Assembly (NCBI RefSeq): GCF_041199985.1
Contig: NZ_CP165647.1
Span: 124,001 to 188,000, forward strand
DNA from: Leptotrichia sp. HSP-536
GTDB lineage: Bacteria > Fusobacteriota > Fusobacteriia > Fusobacteriales > Leptotrichiaceae
Direction: 5' to 3'
Length of the DNA: 64,000 bases
The notes under the pieces are model-generated. The model was given only the letters and a program-made list of their open reading frames with translations, was not told the origin of the DNA and made no database searches. Positions 53,167 through 62,494 of this stretch are shown here, piece by piece. The translations under genes were made by a program, and so were the position numbers. Each line of letters starts with the position of its first letter. Position 1 is the first letter of the stretch.

Positions 53167-53198
53167 TTAAATTTTAAAAAAGTAAGGAGGACAATTAA

Positions 53199-53669
53199 GT
53201 GTCAAGAAGAAGAAGAGCGGAAAGAAGAGATGTATTACCAGATTCTCAATTTAACGATAAAGTAGTAACTAAATTCATTAATGGATTAATGAAAGATGGA
53301 AAAAAATCATTAGCTGAACATATTTTTTATTCAGCATTGCAACAAATAACTGAAGAAACTCAAGAAGAAGGAATTGAAGTATTCAGAAGAGCAATGGAAA
53401 ATGTAAGACCTCAATTAGAAGTAAGATCTAGAAGAATCGGAGGGGCAACTTACCAAGTACCAGTTGAAGTAAGAAAAGAAAGACAGCAAACTCTAGCAAT
53501 CAGATGGCTAGTTAGATATACAAGAGAAAGAAAAGAATACGGAATGATTGCTAAACTTAAAAAAGAATTAATTGCAGCTGCCAACAACGAAGGTGGATCA
53601 ATTAAGAAAAAAGAAGATACATATAAAATGGCTGAAGCAAATAGAGCGTTCGCACATTACAAATGGTAA
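53199..53669 (+). CDS. rpsG: Ribosomal protein uS7
   Basis: This 156-residue 30S head protein starts with GTG (SRRRRAERRDVLPDSQFND). It has the GLMKDGKKSLAEHIFYSAL and RRIGGATYQVPVEVR blocks and ends AEANRAFAHYKW. AAGGAGGAC precedes the start. In many bacteria S7 regulates this operon. A gap of 157 bases, without a gene, separates it from fusA. Confidence 0.97.
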   Translation: MSRRRRAERRDVLPDSQFNDKVVTKFINGLMKDGKKSLAEHIFYSALQQITEETQEEGIEVFRRAMENVRPQLEVRSRRIGGATYQVPVEVRKERQQTLAIRWLVRYTRERKEYGMIAKLKKELIAAANNEGGSIKKKEDTYKMAEANRAFAHYKW

Positions 53670-53826
53670 TTTTATTTGTTTAAAAAAGATTGTTAAATGT
53701 TCAAAAATGTTTATATTTTTACGAAATTCATTTTTTCAGAACTGGATTTATAAAAATATTGTTTCAAATTTTAAATATACTTCATAGATAAAGAAGTAGC
53801 TTACAAAAACAAGGAGGAAAAATTAA

Positions 53827-55911
53827 ATGGCAAGAAAAGTTGCTTTAAAAGATACTAGAAACATTGGTATCATGGCACATATAGACGCCGGAAAAACAAC
53901 TACGACTGAAAGAATTCTGTTTTATACAGGAGTAAACCATAAAATCGGAGAAGTTCATGAAGGAGCTGCTACGATGGATTATATGGAACAAGAACAAGAA
54001 AGAGGAATCACAATTACATCAGCTGCAACAACAGCATTTTGGAATGGACATAGAATTAATATAATAGATACACCAGGCCACGTTGACTTTACAGTTGAAG
54101 TAGAAAGATCATTAAGAGTATTAGACGGATCTGTTGCAGTATTCTCAGCAGTTGACGGAGTTCAGCCGCAATCAGAAACTGTTTGGAGACAAGCAGATAA
54201 ATATAACGTACCAAGAATGGCATTTTTAAATAAAATGGATAGAATCGGAGCAGACTTTAACATGTGTGTAAACGACATTAAAGAGAAACTGGGTGGAAAC
54301 GGAGTGCCGGTTCAATTGCCAATTGGTGCAGAAGATAATTTTGAAGGAATTATCGACTTAGTAACAATGAAAGAATATTTGTTTAAAGATGAAACTATGG
54401 GAGCAGATTATGAAGTAACTGATATTAGAGCAGAATTGTTAGACGATGCTCAGGAAGCAAGAGAACACATGATCGAATCTGTAGTTGAAACTGATGAAGA
54501 ATTAATGGAAAAATACTTTGGTGGAGAAGAAATCACTGAAGAAGAAATCAAAAAAGCATTAAGAGCTGCTACAATCGAAGGAACTGTTGTACCTGTATTA
54601 TGTGGAACAGCGTTCAAAAACAAAGGAATTCAACCATTACTTGATGCAGTAGTTGCCTACATGCCATCACCATTAGATATTAACGGTGGAAAAATCAATG
54701 GAACTGATCCTAAAACTGAAGAACCAATCCAAAGAGAAATGGGAGATGATGCACCATTCTCAGCACTAGCGTTCAAAATCATTACAGATCCATTTGTTGG
54801 AAGATTATCATTCTTTAGAGTTTATTCAGGAGTATTGGAAAAAGGATCTTATGTATTAAACTCTACCAAAGGTAAAAAAGAAAGAATGGGAAGATTGCTT
54901 CAAATGCACGCTAACAAAAGAGAAGAACTTGATGTAGTTTACTCTGGAGATATAGCTGCGGCAGTTGGACTAAAAGATACTACAACAGGAGATACATTGT
55001 GTGCTGAAAATGCTCCAATTATCCTAGAAAAAATGGAATTCCCAGATACAGTTATCCAAATCGCAGTAGAGCCAAAAACTAAAGCCGATCAGGAAAAAAT
55101 GGGAACAGCTCTTGCAAAACTTGCAGAAGAAGATCCTACATTTAAAGTGTCAACTAACCAAGAAACTGGACAAACATTGATTTCAGGAATGGGAGAATTG
55201 CACTTGGAAATCATTGTAGATAGAATGAAACGTGAATTTAAAGTAGAAGCAAATGTTGGTAAACCACAAGTTGCCTACAGAGAAACAATTAATGGTTCAA
55301 CAGATGTTGAAGAAAAATATGCAAAACAATCTGGAGGACGTGGACAATACGGACATGTTAAGATGAAAGTTGAAGCTAATCACGGAAAAGGATACGAATT
55401 TGTTAACCAAATTACTGGAGGAGCTATTCCAAGAGAATATATTCCAGCAGTAGATAAAGGAATCCAAGAAGCATTAGAAGCAGGAGTTGTAGCTGGATAC
55501 CCTGTTCAAGATATAAAAGTTACATTGTATGATGGATCTTACCATGAAGTCGATTCATCAGAAATGGCATTTAAAATAGCAGGTTCAATGGCAGTTAAAA
55601 AAGGACTTAGAGCCGCTAATCCAGTATTACTGGAACCAATCTTCAAAGTAGAAGTAACTACTCCAGAAGAATACATGGGAGACGTAATTGGAGACTTAAA
55701 TTCAAGACGTGGACAAGTTTCAGGAATGACTGACAGAAACAATGCAAAAATTATTAATGCAGAAGTACCTTTATCACAAATGTTCGGTTACGCAACTGAT
55801 CTAAGATCAAAAACACAAGGAAGAGCATCTTACTCAATGGAATTTGAAAAATATGTAGAAGTTCCAAAAAATATTGCTCAACAAGTAATTGATGAAAGAC
55901 AAGGAAAATAA
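53827..55911 (+). CDS. fusA: Elongation factor G
   Basis: This 694-residue GTPase drives translocation on the ribosome. The G domain shows GIMAHIDAGKTTTTERIL, DTPGHVDFTVEVERS and the NKMDRIGADF block; domains II to V follow with GMGELHLEIIVDRMKREF and GYPVQDIKVTLYDGSYHEVD. Frame and length are intact. AACAAGGAGGAAAAAT precedes the ATG. Confidence 0.98.
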   Translation: MARKVALKDTRNIGIMAHIDAGKTTTTERILFYTGVNHKIGEVHEGAATMDYMEQEQERGITITSAATTAFWNGHRINIIDTPGHVDFTVEVERSLRVLDGSVAVFSAVDGVQPQSETVWRQADKYNVPRMAFLNKMDRIGADFNMCVNDIKEKLGGNGVPVQLPIGAEDNFEGIIDLVTMKEYLFKDETMGADYEVTDIRAELLDDAQEAREHMIESVVETDEELMEKYFGGEEITEEEIKKALRAATIEGTVVPVLCGTAFKNKGIQPLLDAVVAYMPSPLDINGGKINGTDPKTEEPIQREMGDDAPFSALAFKIITDPFVGRLSFFRVYSGVLEKGSYVLNSTKGKKERMGRLLQMHANKREELDVVYSGDIAAAVGLKDTTTGDTLCAENAPIILEKMEFPDTVIQIAVEPKTKADQEKMGTALAKLAEEDPTFKVSTNQETGQTLISGMGELHLEIIVDRMKREFKVEANVGKPQVAYRETINGSTDVEEKYAKQSGGRGQYGHVKMKVEANHGKGYEFVNQITGGAIPREYIPAVDKGIQEALEAGVVAGYPVQDIKVTLYDGSYHEVDSSEMAFKIAGSMAVKKGLRAANPVLLEPIFKVEVTTPEEYMGDVIGDLNSRRGQVSGMTDRNNAKIINAEVPLSQMFGYATDLRSKTQGRASYSMEFEKYVEVPKNIAQQVIDERQGK

Positions 55912-55952
55912 TAAAAATTTAAAAATTAAAAAATAACGGAGGAATTATAAAA

Positions 55953-57135
55953 ATGGCAAAAGCTAAATTTGAAAGAAGCAAACCACACGTAAACGTAGGA
56001 ACAATTGGACACGTAGATCACGGAAAAACAACAACAACAGCAGCAATCTCAAAAGTATTGTCTGAAAAAGGGCTGGCTGAAAAAGTTGATTTTGAAAACA
56101 TCGACCAAGCCCCTGAAGAAAGAGAAAGAGGGATTACAATCAATACAGCTCATATCGAGTATGAAACAGAAAACAGACACTATGCTCACGTTGACTGTCC
56201 AGGACACGCGGATTATGTAAAAAATATGATTACAGGAGCAGCTCAAATGGATGGTGCAATCTTAGTAGTATCAGCAGCTGACGGTCCAATGCTCAAACAA
56301 GAGAACATATCTTGCTTGCAAGACAAGTTGGAGTTCCTTACATCGTAGTTTACTTGAACAAAGTTGATATGGTAGATGACGAAGAATTATTAGAATTAGT
56401 AGAAATGGAAGTAAGAGAATTACTTACAGAATACGGATTCCCTGGAGACGACGTGCCAGTAATCAAAGGATCTTCATTAGGAGCATTGAATGGAGAACAA
56501 AAATGGATAGATGCAATTGTAGAATTAATGGATGCAGTTGACGAATATATCCCAACACCAGAAAGACCAGTTGACCAATCATTCTTGATGCCAATTGAAG
56601 ACGTATTTACAATTACAGGAAGAGGAACAGTTGTAACAGGAAGAGTGGAAAGAGGAGTAATCAAAGTTGGAGAAGAAGTAGAAATCGTAGGAATCAAACC
56701 AACATCAAAAACAACTGTAACAGGAGTAGAAATGTTCAGAAAATTATTAGATTCAGGACAAGCTGGAGATAATATCGGAGCATTATTAAGAGGAACTAAG
56801 AAAGAAGAAGTGGAAAGAGGCAAGTACTAGCTAAACCAGGAACAATCAATCCACATACAGGATTTAAATCAGAAGTATACGTATTGACAAAAGACGAAGG
56901 TGGAAGACATACACCATTCTTCACGGGATACAAACCACAATTCTACTTCAGAACAACTGACATTACAGGAGAAGTAAACTTACCAGAAGGAGTAGAAATG
57001 GTAATGCCTGGAGATAACATTGAAATGACAGTAGAATTAATTCACCCAATTGCGATGGAAGAAGGATTAAGATTTGCGATAAGAGAAGGTGGAAGAACAG
57101 TAGCTTCAGGAGTAGTAGCAACTATTACTAAATAG
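55953..57135 (+). pseudogene. tuf: Elongation factor Tu, two one-base deletions
   Basis: The sequence is a full-length EF-Tu (394 codons if repaired) with all family blocks: VNVGTIGHVDHGKTTTTAAI, DCPGHADYVKNM, NKVDMVDDEELLELVE, GRGTVVTGRVERG and the C-terminal GGRTVASGVVATITK. Reading breaks twice. Near 56291 a C is missing in what should be CCAATGCCTCAAACAAGA, and near 56820 an A is missing in GAAAGAGGACAAGTA. The frame passes from 55953-56290 to 56291-56820 to 56821-57135. Everything else is conserved, so either the breaks are sequence errors or this copy died recently and another tuf exists elsewhere. It lies in its normal place after fusA. Confidence 0.85.
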
Positions 57136-57180
57136 TTTTCTGTAAAGGACTTTCTTAAAGAGAAAAAACAAAAATAATTA

Positions 57181-57209
57181 TTGCAGATAATGAAAATATT
57201 TGTTATAAT
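57181..57209 (+). promoter_or_regulatory. S10 operon promoter
   Basis: TTGCAG (57181-57186), 17 bases, TATAAT (57204-57209), between tuf and rpsJ. Confidence 0.7.
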
Positions 57210-57254
57210 ATTTAGAAATGTAATAGAAAATAGTTCACAAATGCTGAATGAAAG

Positions 57255-57283
57255 GAGAAATTAGATTTTATATCTAATTTCTC
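57255..57283 (+). promoter_or_regulatory. Perfect 12-bp hairpin in the S10 leader
   Basis: GAGAAATTAGAT (57255-57266), loop TTTTA, ATCTAATTTCTC (57272-57283). It is not followed by a T run, so it is not a simple terminator. It may be a regulatory site, for example for a ribosomal protein, or part of attenuation. Confidence 0.5.
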
Positions 57284-57313
57284 TAGTTATTAAATTAAAC
57301 AGGAGGAAAAACT

Positions 57314-57619
57314 TTGGATAAAATAAGAATATATTTACAATCTTATGATCACAAACTGTTGGATCAATCTGCTAAAAAGATTGCAGAAGTAGCTAAAAAA
57401 AATGGTTCAGAATTAGCAGGACCACTTCCATTACCTACAAAAACTAAAAAATACACAGTTTTAAGATCAGTTCACGTAAATAAAGATTCAAGAGAACAAT
57501 TTGAAATGAGAATTCACAGAAGATTTGTAGAAATCAAAAATTCAAATCAACAAATCGTAAATGCATTAGCATCATTAAACTTACCATCAGGTGTGGGAGT
57601 TGAAATTAAGCAATCATAA
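57314..57619 (+). CDS. rpsJ: Ribosomal protein uS10
   Basis: This 101-residue protein has TTG as its start (LDKIRIYLQSYDHKLLDQSAK). It has the GPLPLPTKTKKYTVLRS and HVNKDSREQFEMRIHRR blocks. It is also the NusE transcription factor. AGGAGGAAAA precedes the start. Confidence 0.97.
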   Translation: MDKIRIYLQSYDHKLLDQSAKKIAEVAKKNGSELAGPLPLPTKTKKYTVLRSVHVNKDSREQFEMRIHRRFVEIKNSNQQIVNALASLNLPSGVGVEIKQS

Positions 57620-57682
57620 GGCTTAGTACAAGTTGGCATTTATAAAATTGTCAACCAATATATTAAGGAGGAAAAATAAAAA

Positions 57683-58309
57683 ATGATATTAGGTAAAAAA
57701 ATCGGAATGACTCAAATTTTCGAAGATGAAAAATTAATTCCAGTAACAGTAATCGAAGCAGGAACTAACTTCATTACACAAATTAAAACTGAAGAAAAAG
57801 AAGGATATAACGCTATCACATTAGCATATGGAGATAAAAAAGAAAAAAACACGACAAAACCTGAATTAGGAATATTTAAAAAAGCAGGAATTACTCCAAA
57901 AAGATTTCTTAAAGAATTTAAAGTAGCTAATCCAGCTGATTTTGCATTAGGACAAGAAATCAAAGTAGATATATTAGAAGGTATCGAATTTGTTGATATT
58001 TCTGGAACTTCAAAAGGTAAAGGGACTTCAGGGGTTATGAAAAGACATAACTTTGGTGGAAACAGAGCTTCACACGGGGTTTCAAGAAATCATAGACTTG
58101 GAGGTTCTAACGCAGGAGGAGCTGCATCAAACAGTAATGTGCCAAAAGGTAAAAAAATGGCTGGAAGATTGGGAGCTGAAAAAGTAACAGTTCAAAACTT
58201 GCAAGTTATTAAATTTGATGTGGAAAACAGTCTTTTATTAGTAAAAGGTGCTGTTCCAGGACCAAAAAATGGTTATTTAGTTATCAAAAAATCGGTAAAG
58301 AAATATTAA
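57683..58309 (+). CDS. rplC: Ribosomal protein uL3
   Basis: This 208-residue protein begins MILGKKIGMTQIFEDEKLI. The long loop GTSGVMKRHNFGGNRASHG reaches the peptidyl-transferase centre. It is one of the first proteins to join the 50S subunit. AAGGAGGAAAAA precedes the ATG. Confidence 0.97.
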   Translation: MILGKKIGMTQIFEDEKLIPVTVIEAGTNFITQIKTEEKEGYNAITLAYGDKKEKNTTKPELGIFKKAGITPKRFLKEFKVANPADFALGQEIKVDILEGIEFVDISGTSKGKGTSGVMKRHNFGGNRASHGVSRNHRLGGSNAGGAASNSNVPKGKKMAGRLGAEKVTVQNLQVIKFDVENSLLLVKGAVPGPKNGYLVIKKSVKKY

Positions 58310-58330
58310 TAGGAAAGAGAGGAGGATAAC

Positions 58331-58975
58331 ATGCCAGTTTTAAATATATATAAATTAGACGGTTCACAAGCAGGAACTATTGAAATAAATAATGACATAT
58401 TTGGAATCGAGCCAAATAAACACGTAATGCACGAAGTTTTAGTAGCAGAATTAGCTGAAGCTAGACAAGGATCTGCCTCAACAAAAACAAGAGCGGAAGT
58501 AAGAGGTGGAGGAAGAAAACCTTTTAGACAAAAAGGAACAGGAAGAGCTAGACAAGGATCTACAAGAGCACCACACATGGTAGGTGGAGGAGTAGTTCAC
58601 GGACCAAAACCAAGAAACTATGCTAAAAAAGTAAATAAAAAAGTTAGAAAATTAGCTTTAAAATCAGCTTTAGCAACAAAAATTAGCGAAGGAAATGTAA
58701 TTGTATTAGATGATTTCGCATTAGAAACACCAAAAACAAAAACATTTATTGATTTTGCAAAAGCATTAAACTTTGATGGTGTAAAACAATTATATATAAC
58801 AAATGATGATACTGATAATATAGATAGAGATTATTTCTTATATTTATCAACTAGAAATATTGAAAAAGTTGCAGCAATTAATACAAGAGATTTAAGCATC
58901 TACTGGTTAATCAAACAAGACAAAGTAATCTTAACTAAAGAAGCTCTTGCAACTATCGAGGAGGTGCTAGCATAA
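58331..58975 (+). CDS. rplD: Ribosomal protein uL4
   Basis: This 214-residue protein has the extended loop TKTRAEVRGGGRKPFRQKGT and GRARQGSTRAPHMVGGGVVHG lining the exit tunnel. In many bacteria L4 represses its own operon. The stop codon overlaps the rplW start by one base (TAATG). Confidence 0.97.
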   Translation: MPVLNIYKLDGSQAGTIEINNDIFGIEPNKHVMHEVLVAELAEARQGSASTKTRAEVRGGGRKPFRQKGTGRARQGSTRAPHMVGGGVVHGPKPRNYAKKVNKKVRKLALKSALATKISEGNVIVLDDFALETPKTKTFIDFAKALNFDGVKQLYITNDDTDNIDRDYFLYLSTRNIEKVAAINTRDLSIYWLIKQDKVILTKEALATIEEVLA

Positions 58976-59259
58976 TGCATATTACTGATATTATCAAAAA
59001 ACCTGTAATTAATACAGAAAAAGCAAGAAATTTATTGGAAAACAATGAATATGTTTTCATAGTAGATAGAAGGGCAAACAAACTTCAAATTAAAGATGCA
59101 GTTGAAAAACTATTCAATGTAAAAGTTCAAGGTGTAAATACTTTAAACATTAAACCAAAAAATAAAAGATTCAGAATGTCAATGTATAAAACAGCTGCTA
59201 TCAAAAAAGCAATTGTTAAGCTAAAAGATGGAGAAACTATCGCAGCTTACGAAGGATAA
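58975..59259 (+). CDS. rplW: Ribosomal protein uL23
   Basis: This 94-residue exit-tunnel protein serves as a docking site for trigger factor and SRP. Blocks DIIKKPVINTEKARNLLE, YVFIVDRRANK and RFRMSMYKTAAIKKAIV are present. It is translationally coupled to rplD by a one-base overlap, with GAGGAGG-like GAGGAGGTG just before its ATG. Confidence 0.96.
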   Translation: MHITDIIKKPVINTEKARNLLENNEYVFIVDRRANKLQIKDAVEKLFNVKVQGVNTLNIKPKNKRFRMSMYKTAAIKKAIVKLKDGETIAAYEG

Positions 59260-59290
59260 GACGAATCATAAAAATCATAACATCTATTTC

Positions 59291-59306
59291 TCGGGGACTT
59301 CCCCGA
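59291..59306 (+). terminator. Strong hairpin between rplW and rplB
   Basis: TCGGGG-ACTT-CCCCGA followed by AAAAATAATTTTTAT. The stem is GC-rich, rare in this genome, but the T run comes only after A residues, so it is a weak terminator or an RNA-processing site. Confidence 0.5.
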
Positions 59307-59368
59307 AAAATAATTTTTATAAAAAGTAAAAATAAGTTTATTTTTTTGTGGAAATTATTTAGTAAAAA

Positions 59369-59377
59369 TGCTATAAT
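59369..59377 (+). promoter_or_regulatory. Extended -10 promoter before rplB
   Basis: TGC-TATAAT (-10 at 59372-59377) with no clear -35. It may start an internal transcript for rplB and the genes after it. Confidence 0.5.
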
Positions 59378-59469
59378 AGACAAGTTATGTAAAATTATAG
59401 AAATTATTTGAAAAAAATTTGAATAATTATGAAAATAAATGAGAAATAGGAAGAGAGGGAACGTAAGTT

Positions 59470-60297
59470 ATGCCAATAAAAAAATTAAAACCGATGACTA
59501 GTGGGACACGGCATATGTCGATATTAGTTAATAAGGACTTAGATAAAGTAAGACCTGAGAAATCTTTAGTTGAACCATTAAATTCATCTTATGGAATTGA
59601 CAACTATGGACACAGAACAGGTAGAAACAGACATAAAGGACACAAAAGATTATATAGAGTAATCGACTGGAAAAGAAATAAAATTGGAGTGCCTGCAAAA
59701 GTTGCAACTCTTGAATATGATCCAAACAGAACTGCAAATATTGCATTGTTACACTATGTTGATGGAGAAAAAAGATATATCTTGGCTCCGAACGGACTTA
59801 AAAAAGGTGACATCGTATTAGCAGGAGAAGGTGCAGATATCAAACCTGGAAATGCGTTAAAATTAAAAGACTTACCAGTAGGGACAGTTATTCACAATGT
59901 TGAATTAATGCCTGGTAAAGGTGGTCAGTTGGCAAGATCAGCAGGAACAGCTGCGAGACTTGTTGCAAAAGAAGGAACTTACTGCCACGTGGAATTACCG
60001 TCTGGAGAATTAAGACTTATTCATAAAGAATGTATGGCTACAATCGGATCAGTAGGAAATTCTGAACATTCATTAGTATCATTAGGAAAAGCTGGAAGAA
60101 ATAGACACTTAGGAAGAAAACCTCATGTTAGAGGATCAGTAATGAACCCTGTGGATCACCCACACGGAGGAGGAGAAGGAAGATCTCCAATTGGTAGAAA
60201 ATCACCAGTTACACCTTGGGGGAAACCTACACTTGGTAAGAAAACTAGAGGTAAAAAACTTAGTGATAAATTCATCGTTAGAGGAAGAAAAAAATAG
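59470..60297 (+). CDS. rplB: Ribosomal protein uL2
   Basis: This 275-residue core protein of the 50S subunit starts MPIKKLKPMTSGTRHMSIL. It has the HRTGRNRHKGHKRLYRVID block and the highly conserved GSVMNPVDHPHGGGEGR loop (with the key His) and ends RGRKK. It lies 210 bases after rplW instead of directly adjoining, and the gap holds the hairpin and promoter noted. Confidence 0.97.
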   Translation: MPIKKLKPMTSGTRHMSILVNKDLDKVRPEKSLVEPLNSSYGIDNYGHRTGRNRHKGHKRLYRVIDWKRNKIGVPAKVATLEYDPNRTANIALLHYVDGEKRYILAPNGLKKGDIVLAGEGADIKPGNALKLKDLPVGTVIHNVELMPGKGGQLARSAGTAARLVAKEGTYCHVELPSGELRLIHKECMATIGSVGNSEHSLVSLGKAGRNRHLGRKPHVRGSVMNPVDHPHGGGEGRSPIGRKSPVTPWGKPTLGKKTRGKKLSDKFIVRGRKK

Positions 60298-60525
60298 TAG
60301 TTTAAAAATAAAATCAATGTCAATTTTGATAATAGGATTTTTAGATGAAAAACGCAGAAATGGACTGTGCCAGTCAAACAAACAGATAAAATATCTAAAT
60401 AACAGTTTGGCTGAATGTAAAAATATTGCTTGATACATTGAATTAAATATTTAGAAAATAAATAATTAAAATGAGATGTATTGAGTAACATTTCTCGATT
60501 TAAAAAATGAAATAAGGAGGAAAGA

Positions 60526-60798
60526 ATGGCTCGTTCATTAAAAAAAGGACCTTTTGTTGATGCATATTTATTAGAAAAAATAGAAGCATTGGGAGGTAAA
60601 AAACAAGTTATTAAAACATGGTCTAGAAGATCAACTATATTCCCTCAATTTATTGGACATACTTTTGCTGTATATAACGGTAAAAAACATATACCTGTAT
60701 ATGTAACTGAGGAAATGGTTGGACATAAATTAGGTGAATTTGCACCAACTAGAACTTTCTATGGACATGGAAAAGACGCTAAAAAAGGTAAAAAATAA
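60526..60798 (+). CDS. rpsS: Ribosomal protein uS19
   Basis: This 90-residue protein begins MARSLKKGPFVDAYLLEKIE and has IKTWSRRSTIFPQFIGHTF and GHKLGEFAPTRTFYGH. AAGGAGGAAAG precedes the ATG. The 228-base gap before it holds no gene, only a short GACTG/CAGTC hairpin (about 60363-60375). Confidence 0.97.
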   Translation: MARSLKKGPFVDAYLLEKIEALGGKKQVIKTWSRRSTIFPQFIGHTFAVYNGKKHIPVYVTEEMVGHKLGEFAPTRTFYGHGKDAKKGKK

Positions 60799-60844
60799 TT
60801 AAAATAACCGATATACATACATTGATGAAAGGAGAGGACTTTGA

Positions 60845-61183
60845 ATGGCAGTAGTAGCTAAATTGAAATACCAAAGATTAAGCCCTCAAAAAGCAAGATT
60901 AGTTGCTGATATTGTAAGAGGGAAAAATGCATTGCAAGCATTGAACATTTTAAAATTTACAAATAAAAAAGCAGCATTATACATAGAAAAAACATTAAGA
61001 TCAGCAATTGCAAACGCTGAACATAATAACAACATGGATCCTGATAAATTATTTGTTTCAAAAATATTAATTGACAAAGGACCTGTATTGAAAAGAATCA
61101 GCCCAAGAGCAATGGGAAGAGCTGACATTATTAGAAAACCAACAGCTCATATCACAGTAGAAGTTGATGAAAGAGAAGATTAA
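60845..61183 (+). CDS. rplV: Ribosomal protein uL22
   Basis: This 112-residue protein has its loop in the exit tunnel. The start AVVAKLKYQRLSPQKARLVAD and the loop LKRISPRAMGRADIIRKPTA are typical. AGGAGAGG precedes the ATG. Confidence 0.97.
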   Translation: MAVVAKLKYQRLSPQKARLVADIVRGKNALQALNILKFTNKKAALYIEKTLRSAIANAEHNNNMDPDKLFVSKILIDKGPVLKRISPRAMGRADIIRKPTAHITVEVDERED

Positions 61184-61208
61184 TTTAGACAAATAAGGAG
61201 GTAAGTCT

Positions 61209-61865
61209 GTGGGACAAAAAGTAGATCCTAGGGGGATAAGATTAGGAATCACAAGAACTTGGGATTCAAAATGGTTCGCTGAGGGGAAAGAGTACGTAAA
61301 CAACTTTCACGAAGATTTAAAAATAAAAGAATATATTAAGAAAAACTATTACCACGCAGGGATTTCTTCTATTCAAATAGAAAGAACATCACCTACAGAA
61401 GTAGCAGTTATTATAGAAACTGGAAAAGCTGGAATTTTAATTGGTAGAAAAGGTCAAGAAATTGAAGCTTTAAAAGTAAAATTGGAAAAATTAACTGGTA
61501 AAAGAGTACAAATTAAAGTACAGGAAATCAAAAATCCTAATAAAGACGCTCAATTAGTAGCAGAAAGCATTGCAACAGCAATTGAAAAAAGGGTTGCTTA
61601 TAAAAGAGCAGTTCAACAAGCTATTCAAAGAGCAGAAAAAGCTGGGATTAAAGGAATTAAAGTTATGGTATCGGGAAGATTGAATGGTGCCGAAATTGCA
61701 AGAAGTGAATGGACACTTTCAGGAAGAGTACCACTACATACTTTAAGAGCAGATGTTGATTATGCAACAGCTACTGCACACACTACATACGGTGCTTTAG
61801 GATTAAAAGTATGGATATTTAATGGTGAAGTTCTTTCTACTACAAAGGAAGGAGAAAACGAATAA
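61209..61865 (+). CDS. rpsC: Ribosomal protein uS3
   Basis: This 218-residue protein at the mRNA entry site starts with GTG (GQKVDPRGIRLGITRTWDSKW). A KH domain is present (VIIETGKAGILIGRKGQEIE). AAGGAGGTAAG precedes the start. Confidence 0.97.
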   Translation: MGQKVDPRGIRLGITRTWDSKWFAEGKEYVNNFHEDLKIKEYIKKNYYHAGISSIQIERTSPTEVAVIIETGKAGILIGRKGQEIEALKVKLEKLTGKRVQIKVQEIKNPNKDAQLVAESIATAIEKRVAYKRAVQQAIQRAEKAGIKGIKVMVSGRLNGAEIARSEWTLSGRVPLHTLRADVDYATATAHTTYGALGLKVWIFNGEVLSTTKEGENE

Positions 61866-61866
61866 T

Positions 61867-62292
61867 ATGTTAATACCTAAAAGAACGAAATATAGAAAAC
61901 AGTTCAGAGGAAAAATGGGTGGCGTAGCAACTAAAGGAAACAAAGTTGATTTTGGTGAATTTGGACTTGCCGCTAAAGAATTTGGTTGGATTACTTCAAG
62001 ACAAATTGAGGCTTGCAGGGTAACAATCAATAGAACGTTTAAAAGAGAAGGTAAAATTTGGATTAGAATATTCCCTGATAAACCTTATACTAAAAGACCT
62101 GAAGGAACAAGAATGGGTAAAGGTAAAGGTAATGCAGAAGGTTGGGTAGCAGTAGTTAAAAAGAATAAAATAATGTTTGAAGTTGGTGGAGTATCAGAAG
62201 AGAAAGCCAAAGAAGCATTAAGAAAAGCTGGACATAAACTACCTATAAAAGTTAAATTTGTTAGAAAAGAAGAAGTAGGTGGTGATAAGTAA
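61867..62292 (+). CDS. rplP: Ribosomal protein uL16
   Basis: This 141-residue protein near the tRNA sites starts MLIPKRTKYRKQFRGKMGG and has the GWITSRQIEACRVTINR and TRMGKGKGNAEGWVAVV blocks. ATG 61867 is chosen over an in-frame upstream start inside rpsC because AAGGAGAAAAC precedes it. It overlaps rpmC by one base. Confidence 0.97.
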   Translation: MLIPKRTKYRKQFRGKMGGVATKGNKVDFGEFGLAAKEFGWITSRQIEACRVTINRTFKREGKIWIRIFPDKPYTKRPEGTRMGKGKGNAEGWVAVVKKNKIMFEVGGVSEEKAKEALRKAGHKLPIKVKFVRKEEVGGDK

Positions 62293-62483
62293 TGACAATT
62301 AACGAAATTAGAGAATTATCATTGGAAGAATTGGAAGTTAAAGTAAATGAATTGAAACAAGAATTGTTTAATTTAAAATTTCAAAAAACTCTTGGACAAT
62401 TACAAAACACTGCTAAAATACGAGATGTTAAAAGAACAATAGCAAGACTAAAAACTGTTGTAACTGAAAAAACTGGTAAATAG
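62292..62483 (+). CDS. rpmC: Ribosomal protein uL29
   Basis: This 63-residue, two-helix protein has the family pattern NEIRELSLEELEVKVNELKQ and LKFQKTLGQLQNTAKIRDV. It is coupled to rplP through TAATG. Confidence 0.95.
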   Translation: MTINEIRELSLEELEVKVNELKQELFNLKFQKTLGQLQNTAKIRDVKRTIARLKTVVTEKTGK

Positions 62484-62494
62484 GAGGATCAAGA

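Noticed and set aside
56350..56823. Minus-strand frame of 157 codons opposite tuf
   Set aside because: It is a shadow of the conserved EF-Tu codons; no independent support.
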